In this document: piece after piece, positions 1-8,162 of the stretch
Numbering within the stretch: position 1 is the first letter of the stretch
Layout of the letters: each line of letters begins with the position of its first letter
From: Planctomycetaceae bacterium
GTDB lineage: Bacteria > Planctomycetota > Planctomycetia > Pirellulales > Thermoguttaceae
Length of the DNA: 25,028 bases
Reading direction: 5' to 3'
Assembly (NCBI GenBank): GCA_031256755.1
Contig: JAIRPZ010000212.1
Coordinates: forward strand, 1-25,028
Position numbers and translations under genes: made by a program
Notes under the pieces: generated by a model
The model's database searches: none
The model's input: only the letters and a program-made list of their open reading frames with translations
What the model was told of the DNA's origin: nothing

Positions 1-95
1 CCTGCAAAGTCGGTTTTTTGCCGTAAAAGGCAGTGAAAATACCTTCCTAAATTGCCTATATTGTCTAATATTTGTGAGTTTTAGGACTTTGCAGG
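1..95. mobile_element. Possible small inverted-repeat (MITE-like) insertion
   Basis: CCTGCAAAGTC at 1-11 is repeated as its exact reverse complement at 85-95. The 73 bp between are AT-rich and encode nothing recognisable. The block begins where the surrounding IS5-like reading frame loses its family similarity. The left end coincides with the window edge, so a target-site duplication cannot be seen and the true left end may lie outside. It could instead be part of a longer element or a chance palindrome. Confidence 0.35.
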
Positions 96-258
96 CGACG
101 TGCAGAAGCCAGATAAGACCTTCGAGGCAGACGCGGTTAGGTGCTGGAACTTGTCCGCCGAATAGTAGGGAACGTTGCGGTTCAGGGAAAAACTTTTTGA
201 GTTTGTCCCATTGTTTGCCGGTCAATTCCAGACCGGTTTGATATATCCGTTTTTTCAT
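1..258 (-). pseudogene. IS5-family-like transposase, N-terminal part, runs off the left edge
   Basis: Read on the minus strand from the ATG at 258, 86 codons stay open to the window edge. Residues 1-57 resemble the N-terminal domain of IS4/IS5-type transposases (the DUF4096/PF13340 type): an LTGKQWDKLKKFFP segment, then GGQVPAPNRVCLEGLIWLL, matching the family pattern L-x-x-x-Q-W ... G-G-x-P-x-x-N-R-x-C-L-E-G-I-L-W. The expected W-R-x-L-P after the 'ACK' at residues 55-57 is missing, and the reading continues into AT-rich sequence bounded by inverted repeats (see 1-95). A good Shine-Dalgarno, GGAGG on the minus strand, lies just upstream of the ATG. No DDE residues are in the window, so activity cannot be judged; disruption is inferred from loss of family similarity. 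Confidence 0.6.
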
Positions 259-287
259 CAATCGCCTCCGTGCGGATATTGACTTTA

Positions 288-449
288 TCATAACTTCCCG
301 TACAATAAAGAATAAGATTGGTTATGAAACAAGTTTACGCCTTGTTCGCAAGCCAACGCGTGAATGGACCGCAGAACAACTTTCACTTCGTCACGCTTGT
401 CCGGCGGAATCTCATCGAAAAATTGCAGCAGAACATCAATGTCGTTCCG
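288..449 (-). pseudogene. Unidentified ORF remnant without start codon
   Basis: The minus strand is open from 449 to a TGA at 288 and encodes about 53 residues with protein-like composition, including FFDEIPPDKRDEVKVVLRSI and HALACEQGVNLF. A TAG at 450-452 closes the frame upstream, and no ATG, GTG or TTG at a sensible place could start it. It ends 30 bp before the transposase ATG. I do not recognise the family. It could be the tail of a gene broken by the neighbouring insertion sequence, or noise. Confidence 0.25.
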
Positions 450-459
450 CTATCCTGCG

Positions 460-487
460 AAAATCCTACCATTCGGTAGGATTTTTT
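460..487 (+). terminator. Hairpin terminator upstream of the nif operon
   Basis: AAATCCTACC, the loop ATTC and GGTAGGATTT form a 10-bp stem, followed by a T run on the plus strand; the A run before the stem gives a T run on the minus strand, so it could work both ways. It would insulate the nifH promoter from upstream transcription. Confidence 0.6.
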
Positions 488-595
488 CTTGTTCTACCGG
501 AATGTCGCTTCTTTACAGAATGAATTTTGTTTTGTCAAAAATCATAATCTATTGATAACAAGCAAGTTATGAAAAAAATTATTAAAAATTTTGTT

Positions 596-611
596 TGGCA
601 CAAAGATTGCT
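596..611 (+). promoter_or_regulatory. Sigma-54 (-24/-12) promoter of the nifH operon
   Basis: TGGCACAAAGATTGCT matches the sigma-54 consensus TGGCACR-N4-TTGCW at every defined position with correct GG-to-GC spacing. The predicted start point is near 622, leaving a leader of about 38 nt before the nifH ATG at 660. This is the promoter class expected for a NifA-activated nif operon, and nifA is encoded in this window. A TGT-N9-ACA at 503-517, about 105-120 bp upstream of the predicted start point, is one base shorter than the canonical NifA upstream site. Confidence 0.9.
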
Positions 612-659
612 TTATCATTATTGCAGAAGAGTTTTTTACCTCACCCGCAGAAAAACGCG

Positions 660-1484
660 ATGCGAAAAATAGCAATTTACGGAAAAGGAGGAATCGGCAA
701 GTCCACCACAACACAGAATACCGTTGCCGCTCTCGCCGAAATGGGACGCAACGTGATGGTTGTCGGCTGCGACCCTAAAGCTGATTCGACCCGCCTGCTC
801 CTTAACGGTCTCGCCCAAAAAACTGTTCTCGATACCCTACGCATCGAGGGAGAAGACCTCGACCTCGATGACGTTGTCAGGACCGGTTTCAAAGGAACCC
901 GATGTGTCGAATCCGGCGGTCCCGAACCCGGTGTCGGTTGTGCCGGCAGAGGAATCATCACTTCGATAAACCTCCTTGAACAACTCGGTGCCTTTGACCC
1001 GCAGTACAAACTTGATTACACCTTTTACGATGTTCTCGGCGATGTCGTTTGCGGCGGTTTTGCAATGCCGATTCGGGACGGAAAAGCCGAAGAAATTTAT
1101 ATCGTTTGTTCCGGCGAAATGATGGCGATGTATGCTGCCAATAATATTTGCAAAGGAGTTCATAAGTTTGCCGAAAGCGGCAAAGTACGGCTCGGCGGCT
1201 TAATCTGCAACAGCCGGAAAGTTGACCGCGAAGCCGATTTGATTACAGCACTTGCCGAAAAACTAGGGACGCAAATGATTCATTTCGTTCCCCGCGATAA
1301 TATCGTTCAACGCGCTGAAATCAATAAGAAAACCGTGATTGATTTCGATGCCGCCGTTGAACAGGCAGAAGAATACCGCAAACTTGCCCGCGCGATTGAA
1401 GCCAACAAAATGTTCGTGATTCCAAGTCCGCTTGAAATCGCCGAACTGGAAGAACTCCTGATGAAATTCGGTATTGCAGATTAG
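660..1484 (+). CDS. nifH: Nitrogenase iron protein (dinitrogenase reductase)
   Basis: NifH is the ATP-dependent electron donor to the MoFe protein and also acts in cofactor maturation. The 274 residues show the P-loop GKGGIGKS (8-15), the switch segment DPKADS, and the two Cys ligands of the [4Fe-4S] cluster shared between subunits: Cys94 in GVGCAGRG and Cys131 in VVCGGFAMP. Arg97, equivalent to the ADP-ribosylated arginine of other NifH proteins, is present. The frame extends upstream to 591, but that ATG lies before the sigma-54 -24 element and cannot be on the transcript; the ATG at 660 gives the family N-terminus MRKIAIYGKGGIGKS. No clear Shine-Dalgarno is visible. It is the first gene of the operon, followed by nifI1 after 60 bp. 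Confidence 0.98.
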   Translation: MRKIAIYGKGGIGKSTTTQNTVAALAEMGRNVMVVGCDPKADSTRLLLNGLAQKTVLDTLRIEGEDLDLDDVVRTGFKGTRCVESGGPEPGVGCAGRGIITSINLLEQLGAFDPQYKLDYTFYDVLGDVVCGGFAMPIRDGKAEEIYIVCSGEMMAMYAANNICKGVHKFAESGKVRLGGLICNSRKVDREADLITALAEKLGTQMIHFVPRDNIVQRAEINKKTVIDFDAAVEQAEEYRKLARAIEANKMFVIPSPLEIAELEELLMKFGIAD

Positions 1485-1544
1485 TGATGCTGTGCCGGAT
1501 TTCGATAAACCCGTTTCCTTTAACTATTACCCCGTGTTCCTACG

Positions 1545-1907
1545 ATGCAAATGATTCGAGCCATTATTCGCCCTGAAAAAGTTGATTCAGTCCTTGCCGG
1601 TTTGATGGCAGAGGGATTCCCCGCTGTTACAAAAATCAGCGTTGCCGGACGCGGCAAACAACGCGGCATCAAAATCGGCAACGTGACGTATGATGAAATC
1701 GCCAAAGAGATGCTTCTTATCGTTGTGGAAGATAAGGACAAGGACTTTGTCGTTACGAAAATTATGGAAAATGCCCGAAGCGGCTCCAAAGGCGCATTCG
1801 GCGACGGAAAAATTTTTATCTCTCCGGTCGATGATGTCTATACCGTTTCGTCCGGTCATAAACAAACCGAAGAGCCAAGTACCCATGCCGGTTCCTCCGC
1901 TTCATAA
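1545..1907 (+). CDS. nifI1: PII-like nitrogenase regulator NifI1
   Basis: A 120-residue GlnB/PII family protein beginning MQMIRAIIRPEKVDSVL, with a T-loop region GRGKQRGIKIGNVTYDEIAK and the C-terminal signature GDGKIFISPVDDVYTV. Its position between nifH and nifD, paired with a second PII-like gene, is diagnostic of NifI1. In methanogens NifI1 and NifI2 form a complex that binds the MoFe protein and switches it off when ammonium is present, with relief by 2-oxoglutarate and ATP. The tail after the PII fold is short, polar and of no known function. An alternative start two codons downstream (ATG at 1551) is possible. Confidence 0.93.
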   Translation: MQMIRAIIRPEKVDSVLAGLMAEGFPAVTKISVAGRGKQRGIKIGNVTYDEIAKEMLLIVVEDKDKDFVVTKIMENARSGSKGAFGDGKIFISPVDDVYTVSSGHKQTEEPSTHAGSSAS

Positions 1908-1942
1908 CCTCATCATTCACCCCTAATCCGCTTTCCCATGCC

Positions 1943-2326
1943 ATGAAAGAAGTTGTTGCTGTCATTCGTGTCAATATGATTAACAAAACAAAAAATGCGC
2001 TCGCCGAGGCAGGCATTTCATCAATGCACGTCAAAGATGTGATGGGACGCGGCAATGGTTATCTTGCTGTCCTTGAACAGAGTGAAAATGATGCCGAAAG
2101 GCATTGGAGAGAACAAATCAACGAATACGCTTCGGTCGGCCGGCTGATTCCGAAACGGAAGATTTCGATAGTCGTTCCCGACCACCTTGTCCCGAAAATT
2201 GTTGACACCGTTATTGCTGTGAACCAAACCGGCAAAAGCGGAGACGGCAAGATATTTGTTTGTCCCGTTGCGGAAAGCATCCGTATCCGGGACGGAGCCG
2301 CCGGAACCGAAGTTCTGGATTATTAA
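1943..2326 (+). CDS. nifI2: PII-like nitrogenase regulator NifI2
   Basis: A 127-residue PII homologue starting MKEVVAVIRVNMINKTKNAL. The T-loop region (around residues 35-65) is longer and differs from NifI1, as expected for NifI2. The C-terminal part has GKSGDGKIFVCPVAESIRIR. It lies 35 bp after nifI1 and 24 bp before nifD, so the two regulators are made together with their target. By family knowledge it partners NifI1 in reversible inhibition of dinitrogenase. No Shine-Dalgarno is obvious. Confidence 0.93.
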   Translation: MKEVVAVIRVNMINKTKNALAEAGISSMHVKDVMGRGNGYLAVLEQSENDAERHWREQINEYASVGRLIPKRKISIVVPDHLVPKIVDTVIAVNQTGKSGDGKIFVCPVAESIRIRDGAAGTEVLDY

Positions 2327-2350
2327 CCTTTAACCGCCTTACTATTTAAG

Positions 2351-3988
2351 ATGACAGAAACCATTGACCTTCCCGTTTCCGGCGAGACATTTCGGGATAA
2401 TGTTACGAAAAATTATTCCAACAAACTTGCCAAGAAGCGGAAAAAGCAGATTATTGTGAACCAAATCGGCTGTGCGGACGAGGTTCCTGAAATCCTTGCC
2501 AATACACGAACCGCACCGGGAATTCTGACGATGCGCGGATGCGCTTACGCCGGATGTAAAGGAGTTGTTCTCGGTCCGACCCGCGATATTTTACAAATCG
2601 TCCACGGTCCTATCGGCTGTTCATTTTACGCATGGCTGACCCGCCGGAACAAAACGAAGCCCCGTTCCGCCGAAGCCGCAAACTATATGCCTTACTGTCT
2701 ATCCACCGATTTGCAGGAAGACGAAATCGTTTTCGGCGGCGAGAAAAAATTAATGGCTGCCATTGACGAAGCCGTCGCAATGTTTCACCCGAAGGCCATC
2801 GGTATATTTGCCACTTGTCCGGTCGGTCTTATCGGTGATGATGTGCATGCCGTTGCCCGCGCTGCCGAAGAAAAATATCCTGATGTTAATATCTTCGGTT
2901 TTTCCTGCGAAGGATACAAAGGCGTTTCCCAATCCGCAGGGCATCACATCGCCAACAACAAGGTGTTCACGGATGTTGTCGGTCAACTGGAAACGCCGAA
3001 AGAAGGGCAATACCGGCTGAACATTCTCGGCGAATACAATATCGGCGGCGATGCGTTTGAAATAGAACGGATTGCGGAAGCGTGCGGGCTGACAGTTCAC
3101 TCCACATTCAGCGGCAATTCAGAATACGAAGAATTCGCATCAGCCCATACCGCCGACCTGAACGTAGTGATGTGTCATCGTTCCATCAATTACCTCGCTG
3201 AAATGATGGAGAAAAAATACGGGATTCCTTGGTTCAAAGTCAATTTCATCGGTGTTCATCCGACTGCGAAATCATTCCGTAAAATCGCTCAATATTACGG
3301 CGACCAAGCGTTGATAGACAGAACAGAAGCCTTTATCAAAGCAGAACTTGCCGAAGCAGAGAAAGTGCGGGCAGAAGTTTATGAACGCTGCCAAGGCAAA
3401 ACGGCAATGCTTTTTGTCGGCGGTTCACGCGCTCACCATTATCAGGACTTGCTTCGGGAAATAGGCATCAAAACAATTGCCGCCGGTTATGAATTTGCTC
3501 ACAGGGACGATTATGAAGGACGCAAAGTGCTGCCCGATATTATCGTTGATGCCGATTCCCGAAACATCGAAGAGTTAAGTGTTGCACCGGATGAAACACG
3601 TTACAGTCCCCGCATTTCCGAAGAACGGAAAAAGCAGGATGAAGCCGGCGGATTCACTTACAACGATTACCGGGGGATGATGCCGGAAATGCCGGTCGGG
3701 TCGCTGGTGATTGACGATTGCAATCATCATGAACTCGAAGCCCTGATTGACTATTACAAGCCGGACCTTGTTTGTGCCGGTATCAAGGAGAAGTATATCG
3801 TACAGAAACGCGGTATTCCGATGAAACAGTTGCATTCCTATGATTACATGGGACCCTTCGCCGGTTTCCGGGGGGCAGTGAACTTTTATCGGGAAATTGA
3901 CCGCCTGCTGAACTGCAATGTTTTCCGGTTTGCGAAAGCCCCTTGGGATAACTCGCCGCAACTCGCCGCAACTTATGTGAGTAAATGA
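2351..3988 (+). CDS. nifD: Nitrogenase MoFe protein alpha chain
   Basis: NifD carries the FeMo-cofactor and half of the P-cluster. The 545 residues contain the P-cluster cysteines Cys64 (RGCAYAG), Cys90 (GPIGC) and Cys156 (TCPVGLIGDD); the cofactor ligands Cys275 (MCHRSIN) and His495 (LHSYDYMGP); and the active-site residues Gln194 and His198 (SQSAGHH). About 50 extra residues at roughly 385-450, before the His ligand region, correspond to the insertion known from Clostridium pasteurianum and other group II/III nitrogenases rather than Azotobacter. Motifs and neighbours fit Mo-nitrogenase; no anfG/vnfG-type delta gene follows. The ATG at 2351 gives the usual N-terminus length. A long overlapping minus-strand frame is a shadow. 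Confidence 0.98.
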   Translation: MTETIDLPVSGETFRDNVTKNYSNKLAKKRKKQIIVNQIGCADEVPEILANTRTAPGILTMRGCAYAGCKGVVLGPTRDILQIVHGPIGCSFYAWLTRRNKTKPRSAEAANYMPYCLSTDLQEDEIVFGGEKKLMAAIDEAVAMFHPKAIGIFATCPVGLIGDDVHAVARAAEEKYPDVNIFGFSCEGYKGVSQSAGHHIANNKVFTDVVGQLETPKEGQYRLNILGEYNIGGDAFEIERIAEACGLTVHSTFSGNSEYEEFASAHTADLNVVMCHRSINYLAEMMEKKYGIPWFKVNFIGVHPTAKSFRKIAQYYGDQALIDRTEAFIKAELAEAEKVRAEVYERCQGKTAMLFVGGSRAHHYQDLLREIGIKTIAAGYEFAHRDDYEGRKVLPDIIVDADSRNIEELSVAPDETRYSPRISEERKKQDEAGGFTYNDYRGMMPEMPVGSLVIDDCNHHELEALIDYYKPDLVCAGIKEKYIVQKRGIPMKQLHSYDYMGPFAGFRGAVNFYREIDRLLNCNVFRFAKAPWDNSPQLAATYVSK

Positions 3989-4078
3989 AAAATGACTTCC
4001 TTCCATGAAATGGAAAGGAAAGAATACCTGCCGCAAACAATAACAATTCCACCCTGTTACATAAACTTCCGCAATACT

Positions 4079-5461
4079 ATGCTACTTCGTCATACACCCA
4101 AACAGATAACGGAACGTCAGGCATTGACCATCAATCCGGCAAAGACATGTCAGCCGGTCGGAGCCATGTACGCCGCCCTCGGTATTCACCGCTGCATGCC
4201 GCATAGTCACGGTTCACAGGGCTGCTGTGCCTATCACCGTTCTTCGCTCACGAGACATTACAATGACCCGATTATTTCGGGAACGTCTTCGTTCAGCGAA
4301 GGGGCAAGCGTTTTCGGCGGTCAGGCGAATCTGCTGGAAGCATTTGTCAATATTTTTTCGCTTTACAACCCCGACATCATTGCCGTTAATACAACATGTT
4401 TGTCCGAAGTCATCGGCGATGATTTAACGCAAATGATACGCAAGGGATACGATGAAAATAAAATCCCTGCCGGTAAAATCGTGATTCACGCCAACACCCC
4501 TTCCTTTACAGGTTCGCATGTAACCGGTTTTGCGAATATGACCAGGGCGATGGTAAAGTATTTCGCCAAAAGCGGCGGGAAAGGAAAGAACGGAACGGTC
4601 AATCTCATTCCCTCTTTTATCGAGCCGAGCGATATGGAAGAAATCAAGCGGCTTGCCCATGAGATGGATGTCCGGTTTATTATGTATCCCGATACCTGCG
4701 GAGTCGTCAACTCGCCGCTTGACGGACGCTACCGGCTCTATCCCAACGGCGGCTGCCGCAAGGAACAAATCATTGCTTCCGGTGATTCTCATACGACATT
4801 GGCATTGGGACATTTAGGAGCGCAGCCGGCGGCAACGCTTCTCGATACGCAGTGTAAAGTGCCGTTTGAAACTATTGATTTGCCGATTGGCATTGCGGCG
4901 ACGGACAGATTCATCGAAACGCTCCGCAACGTTGCCGGTGTTTCTGTTACGGAAACTATTCAGCAGGAACGGGGACAATTTGTTGATGCGCTCTGCGATA
5001 TGGCCCAATACACTTACGGCAAGAAAGTTTCTCTTGTCGGCGACCCGGACATCCTCGTTCCGATGGCGGAGTTTTGCAGCAGTATCGGGATGAAAGTCCT
5101 GCATGCCGTTACCGGAACGCCTCCGGCAAAATATCCGTTTGAAGAACGGATAAAAGCCGTTGCCGGTGAACACGTGATTGTTAAAGCCGGACAGCAAAGC
5201 GATATGTTCCTGTTTCATCAGTTATTACAAAATGACAAACCCGATATTCTGATGGGCAACACCTATTGTAAATACATTGCAAGAGATATGGACATTCCGC
5301 TGCTGCGAATCGGTTTCCCCATTTACGACCGTATCGGACATTCCTATGAACCTGTCATGGGATACAAAGGCGGTTTATCGCTGTTTATCAAACTGCTTAA
5401 CACGCTGATGGATAGAATTGACCGCGATGCCGAAGAAGAAAATTTCGAGTTAATCATGTAA
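4079..5461 (+). CDS. nifK: Nitrogenase MoFe protein beta chain
   Basis: NifK pairs with NifD in the alpha2beta2 MoFe protein and supplies the other P-cluster ligands. From the ATG at 4079 it is 460 residues long, with Cys24 (KTCQPVGAMYAALG), Cys49 (HGSQGCC) and Cys107 (TTCLSE) as P-cluster ligands and the FGGQANL segment. The start MLLRHTPKQITERQ aligns with clostridial NifK, which lacks the roughly 50-residue N-terminal extension of Azotobacter. The frame is also open from an ATG at 3992, 3 bp after nifD; that would add 29 residues without family similarity (MTSFHEMERKEYLPQ...). The upstream start cannot be excluded, since neither has a convincing ribosome site. Confidence 0.96.
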   Translation: MLLRHTPKQITERQALTINPAKTCQPVGAMYAALGIHRCMPHSHGSQGCCAYHRSSLTRHYNDPIISGTSSFSEGASVFGGQANLLEAFVNIFSLYNPDIIAVNTTCLSEVIGDDLTQMIRKGYDENKIPAGKIVIHANTPSFTGSHVTGFANMTRAMVKYFAKSGGKGKNGTVNLIPSFIEPSDMEEIKRLAHEMDVRFIMYPDTCGVVNSPLDGRYRLYPNGGCRKEQIIASGDSHTTLALGHLGAQPAATLLDTQCKVPFETIDLPIGIAATDRFIETLRNVAGVSVTETIQQERGQFVDALCDMAQYTYGKKVSLVGDPDILVPMAEFCSSIGMKVLHAVTGTPPAKYPFEERIKAVAGEHVIVKAGQQSDMFLFHQLLQNDKPDILMGNTYCKYIARDMDIPLLRIGFPIYDRIGHSYEPVMGYKGGLSLFIKLLNTLMDRIDRDAEEENFELIM

Positions 5462-5474
5462 CAATTTTTCCAAG

Positions 5475-8162
5475 ATGTTCACCCTTTTAGAAGACCGTCA
5501 AAAACATGTGATTGAAACCGGCAAGGCCGAACAGACACTCGTTGTTGATAAGCCGAGCGTTGCCGGTTCCGTTTCGCAGCGGGCATGCGTGTTTTGCGGT
5601 TCCAGAGTGGTTCTTTATCCGATTGCGGATGCGCTGCATCTCGTTCACGGACCGGTCGGATGTGCTGCTTACACATGGGATATACGCGGTTCGGTGTCCG
5701 CAGGGTCGCAACTTTACCGAATGAGTTTTTCCACCGATTTGCGTGAAAACGAAGTGATTCACGGCGGCGAGAAAAAACTTTATCAGTCGCTTACGGAACT
5801 TATCGGAAAAGAACAGCCGAAAGCGGCGTTTGTCTATGCAACGTGCATTGCCGGTCTCATCGGCGATGATGTCGATGCGGTGTGCCGCCGGGTCGAAAAG
5901 GAAACAGGGATTCAGGTCATTGCCGTTCATAGCGAAGGATTTAAGGGAACGAAAAAAGACGGGTATCGGGCGGCATGTGAAGCATTGATGCAGGCAGTGA
6001 ACAGACGTGAACCGCCGGAAACGCTGAACCGGTCGAACAATTCTCTGCCGACAATTAACATTCTCGGCGAATTCAATCTTGCCGGCGAGACGGATATTAT
6101 CAAAGAGTATTACCGCAAAATGGGAATCCGTGTTGCGGTTTGTTTCACCGGCGGCTGTACAATCGAAGAGATACCGCAAGCCCGGACAGCCGCGTTGAAC
6201 GTTGTCCAGTGTGCCGGTTCAATGACTTCCCTCGCGAAAATGTTTCAGGAAAAATGGAGAATTCCCTTTCTCCGGGTTTCCTATTTCGGAATCGAGGACA
6301 CCGCCAAAGCCTTATACGATGTGGCTGAATTTTTCAAAAACAAAGAAATCGTCAAACGGACTCAATCGCTTGTCTTTGAAGAAGTCAGCCGTATTCTGCC
6401 GGAGTTGGAATCATACCGCCGCGAACTGCAAGGACGTAAAGCGGCTATTTATGTCGGCGGTCCCTTCAAGGCATTTTCGCTGGTGAAAGCCTTGCGGCAT
6501 CTCGGAATCGAAACCGTTGTTGTCGGCGCACAGACCGGCGACCCCGCAGATTACGAAGAATTGAAACGCATCACCAATGACGGAACGATTATCTGCAACG
6601 ACAGCAATCCGCTGGAATTGTCGCAATTCATTTTGGAAAAAGGCGCAGACATTCTTATCGGCGGCGTAAAAGAACGGCCGATTGCTTACAAGATGGGGAT
6701 AGGATTTTGCGACCATAATCACGAAAGGAAAACAGCATTAGCCGGTTTTGAAGGGATGCTCCATTTTGCTGAAGAAGTCCATGCAACGGTATTGAGTCCG
6801 GTATGGAGATTCCGAAGTTCCCCTCGTTTACCGGTTTCCGGCGGTCATTCCGGCGGGAAAAGGGAAACGGACAACCGTGCAACCGGTATAAAACAAACGG
6901 CAGTGCGGAATGCCTGCAAACTTTGCCCGCCGCTGGGAGCAAGTATTGCGATGCGCGGAATTGAAAATTGTCTTCCGCTGATTCATGGTTCACAAGGATG
7001 TGCGACTTATATCCGGCGTTACGGGATTTCCCATTTTCGGGAACCGCTGGACATTGCATCGAGTAACTTCACCGAAACGGCTGCCGTTTTCGGCGGGCGG
7101 AATAATTTATTGAAGGCGTTGGAAAATGTCACCCGTCAATACAAACCGGCGGCGGTCGGTGTTATGTCAACTTGTTTGTCCGAAACGATGGGAGAGGATG
7201 CCGGACAATACATTAAAATAGCCGAAACAACTCAGCCCGATTGCCCGGTATTGTTTTACGCTTCTACACCCGGTTATGCCGGAACACATGTGGACGGATT
7301 TCAGGAAGCGGTTTATGCCGTTATCAAAAAGTTGAACCCGGCAAACGATGCGGTCTCCGCCGGTTATGCCGGAATAAACATGCTGTCTCATTTTGCTTCG
7401 GCAGCAGATTTGCGTGAACTTCATCGGATTCTGCAAATGTTCGGAACGGACTATGTTTTATTGCCTGACTATTCCGAATCGCTGGACGGGGCGGCGTGGG
7501 AAACTTATCAGAAAATTCCGAAAGGCGGAACATTGTTAGAACATATCGCCGTGATGCGGTTTGCTGCCGGTACGATTCATTTAGGAAAGGCACGCCATGA
7601 AAACCGGAACGGTGCCATGTATCTGCAAAACGAATTTCAGGTTCCTGCCCGATTTGTTCCGCTTCCGATAGGCATCGAAAATACCGATTTATTGCTTCGT
7701 CATCTTGCGGAGTTGACCGGCAAAGACATTCCGCTGCCGTTTGAATTGGAACGCGGGCGGCTGGTCGATGCTTATTTTGACGGACATAAATATTGTTACG
7801 GAAAACGCGCCGTCATTTACGGTGAAAACGATTTTGTTTCGGCGGTACAGTCGTTTCTGAATGAAATCGGTATTAAAACCGTCTTTTCCGGCGGCGAGGA
7901 CAATGATTTTGCAACAACGCTCGAAGCGGTGAAGGAAAAAGGCGGTGCCGATTTCATCATCGGCAGCAGTAAAGGATTGTATTTGTCGCGGGAATTGAAA
8001 ATCCCGATGGTACGCTGCGGTTTTCCGATTCATGACCGTCTCGGCGGACACCGGATTCTGCATCTCGGTTATCGGGGAACACTTCATCTGTTTGAGCAAA
8101 TTTGCAACACGTTAATCGAACAGAAACAAAACGGAAAAACGGAGGGATGGACGTATGTTTGA
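5475..8162 (+). CDS. nifEN: Fused FeMo-cofactor scaffold NifE-NifN
   Basis: One 895-residue frame encodes both scaffold subunits on which the NifB product is converted to FeMo-cofactor. The NifE half (about 1-440) has the cluster cysteines Cys38 (RACVFCGS), Cys63 (HGPVGC) and Cys124 (ATCIAGLIGDD). The NifN half (about 478-895) has Cys481/Cys484 (NACKLCPPLGAS), Cys509 (HGSQGC) and Cys567 (STCLSE). A polar, Gly/Arg-rich linker (about 441-477) joins them with no stop or internal start that would suggest two genes or a frameshift. NifE and NifN are separate in most diazotrophs, although fusions are known in some lineages. It starts 13 bp after nifK and overlaps nifB by 8 bp. Confidence 0.95.
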   Translation: MFTLLEDRQKHVIETGKAEQTLVVDKPSVAGSVSQRACVFCGSRVVLYPIADALHLVHGPVGCAAYTWDIRGSVSAGSQLYRMSFSTDLRENEVIHGGEKKLYQSLTELIGKEQPKAAFVYATCIAGLIGDDVDAVCRRVEKETGIQVIAVHSEGFKGTKKDGYRAACEALMQAVNRREPPETLNRSNNSLPTINILGEFNLAGETDIIKEYYRKMGIRVAVCFTGGCTIEEIPQARTAALNVVQCAGSMTSLAKMFQEKWRIPFLRVSYFGIEDTAKALYDVAEFFKNKEIVKRTQSLVFEEVSRILPELESYRRELQGRKAAIYVGGPFKAFSLVKALRHLGIETVVVGAQTGDPADYEELKRITNDGTIICNDSNPLELSQFILEKGADILIGGVKERPIAYKMGIGFCDHNHERKTALAGFEGMLHFAEEVHATVLSPVWRFRSSPRLPVSGGHSGGKRETDNRATGIKQTAVRNACKLCPPLGASIAMRGIENCLPLIHGSQGCATYIRRYGISHFREPLDIASSNFTETAAVFGGRNNLLKALENVTRQYKPAAVGVMSTCLSETMGEDAGQYIKIAETTQPDCPVLFYASTPGYAGTHVDGFQEAVYAVIKKLNPANDAVSAGYAGINMLSHFASAADLRELHRILQMFGTDYVLLPDYSESLDGAAWETYQKIPKGGTLLEHIAVMRFAAGTIHLGKARHENRNGAMYLQNEFQVPARFVPLPIGIENTDLLLRHLAELTGKDIPLPFELERGRLVDAYFDGHKYCYGKRAVIYGENDFVSAVQSFLNEIGIKTVFSGGEDNDFATTLEAVKEKGGADFIIGSSKGLYLSRELKIPMVRCGFPIHDRLGGHRILHLGYRGTLHLFEQICNTLIEQKQNGKTEGWTYV

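Noticed and set aside
591..659. Upstream 23-codon extension of nifH starting at ATG 591
   Set aside because: The ATG lies before the sigma-54 -24 element and so is not transcribed from that promoter, and the extra residues do not match NifH.
2351..5461. Vanadium or iron-only nitrogenase
   Set aside because: No delta-subunit gene is present, the alpha-chain active-site motifs are of the Mo type, and modABC, nifEN and nifV accompany the genes.
5487..6179. 230-codon open frame on the minus strand inside nifEN, and similar long minus-strand frames at 8742-9422 (nifB) and 2750-3100 (nifD)
   Set aside because: They run opposite to strongly conserved genes; their products match no family I know and arise from codon bias of the real gene.
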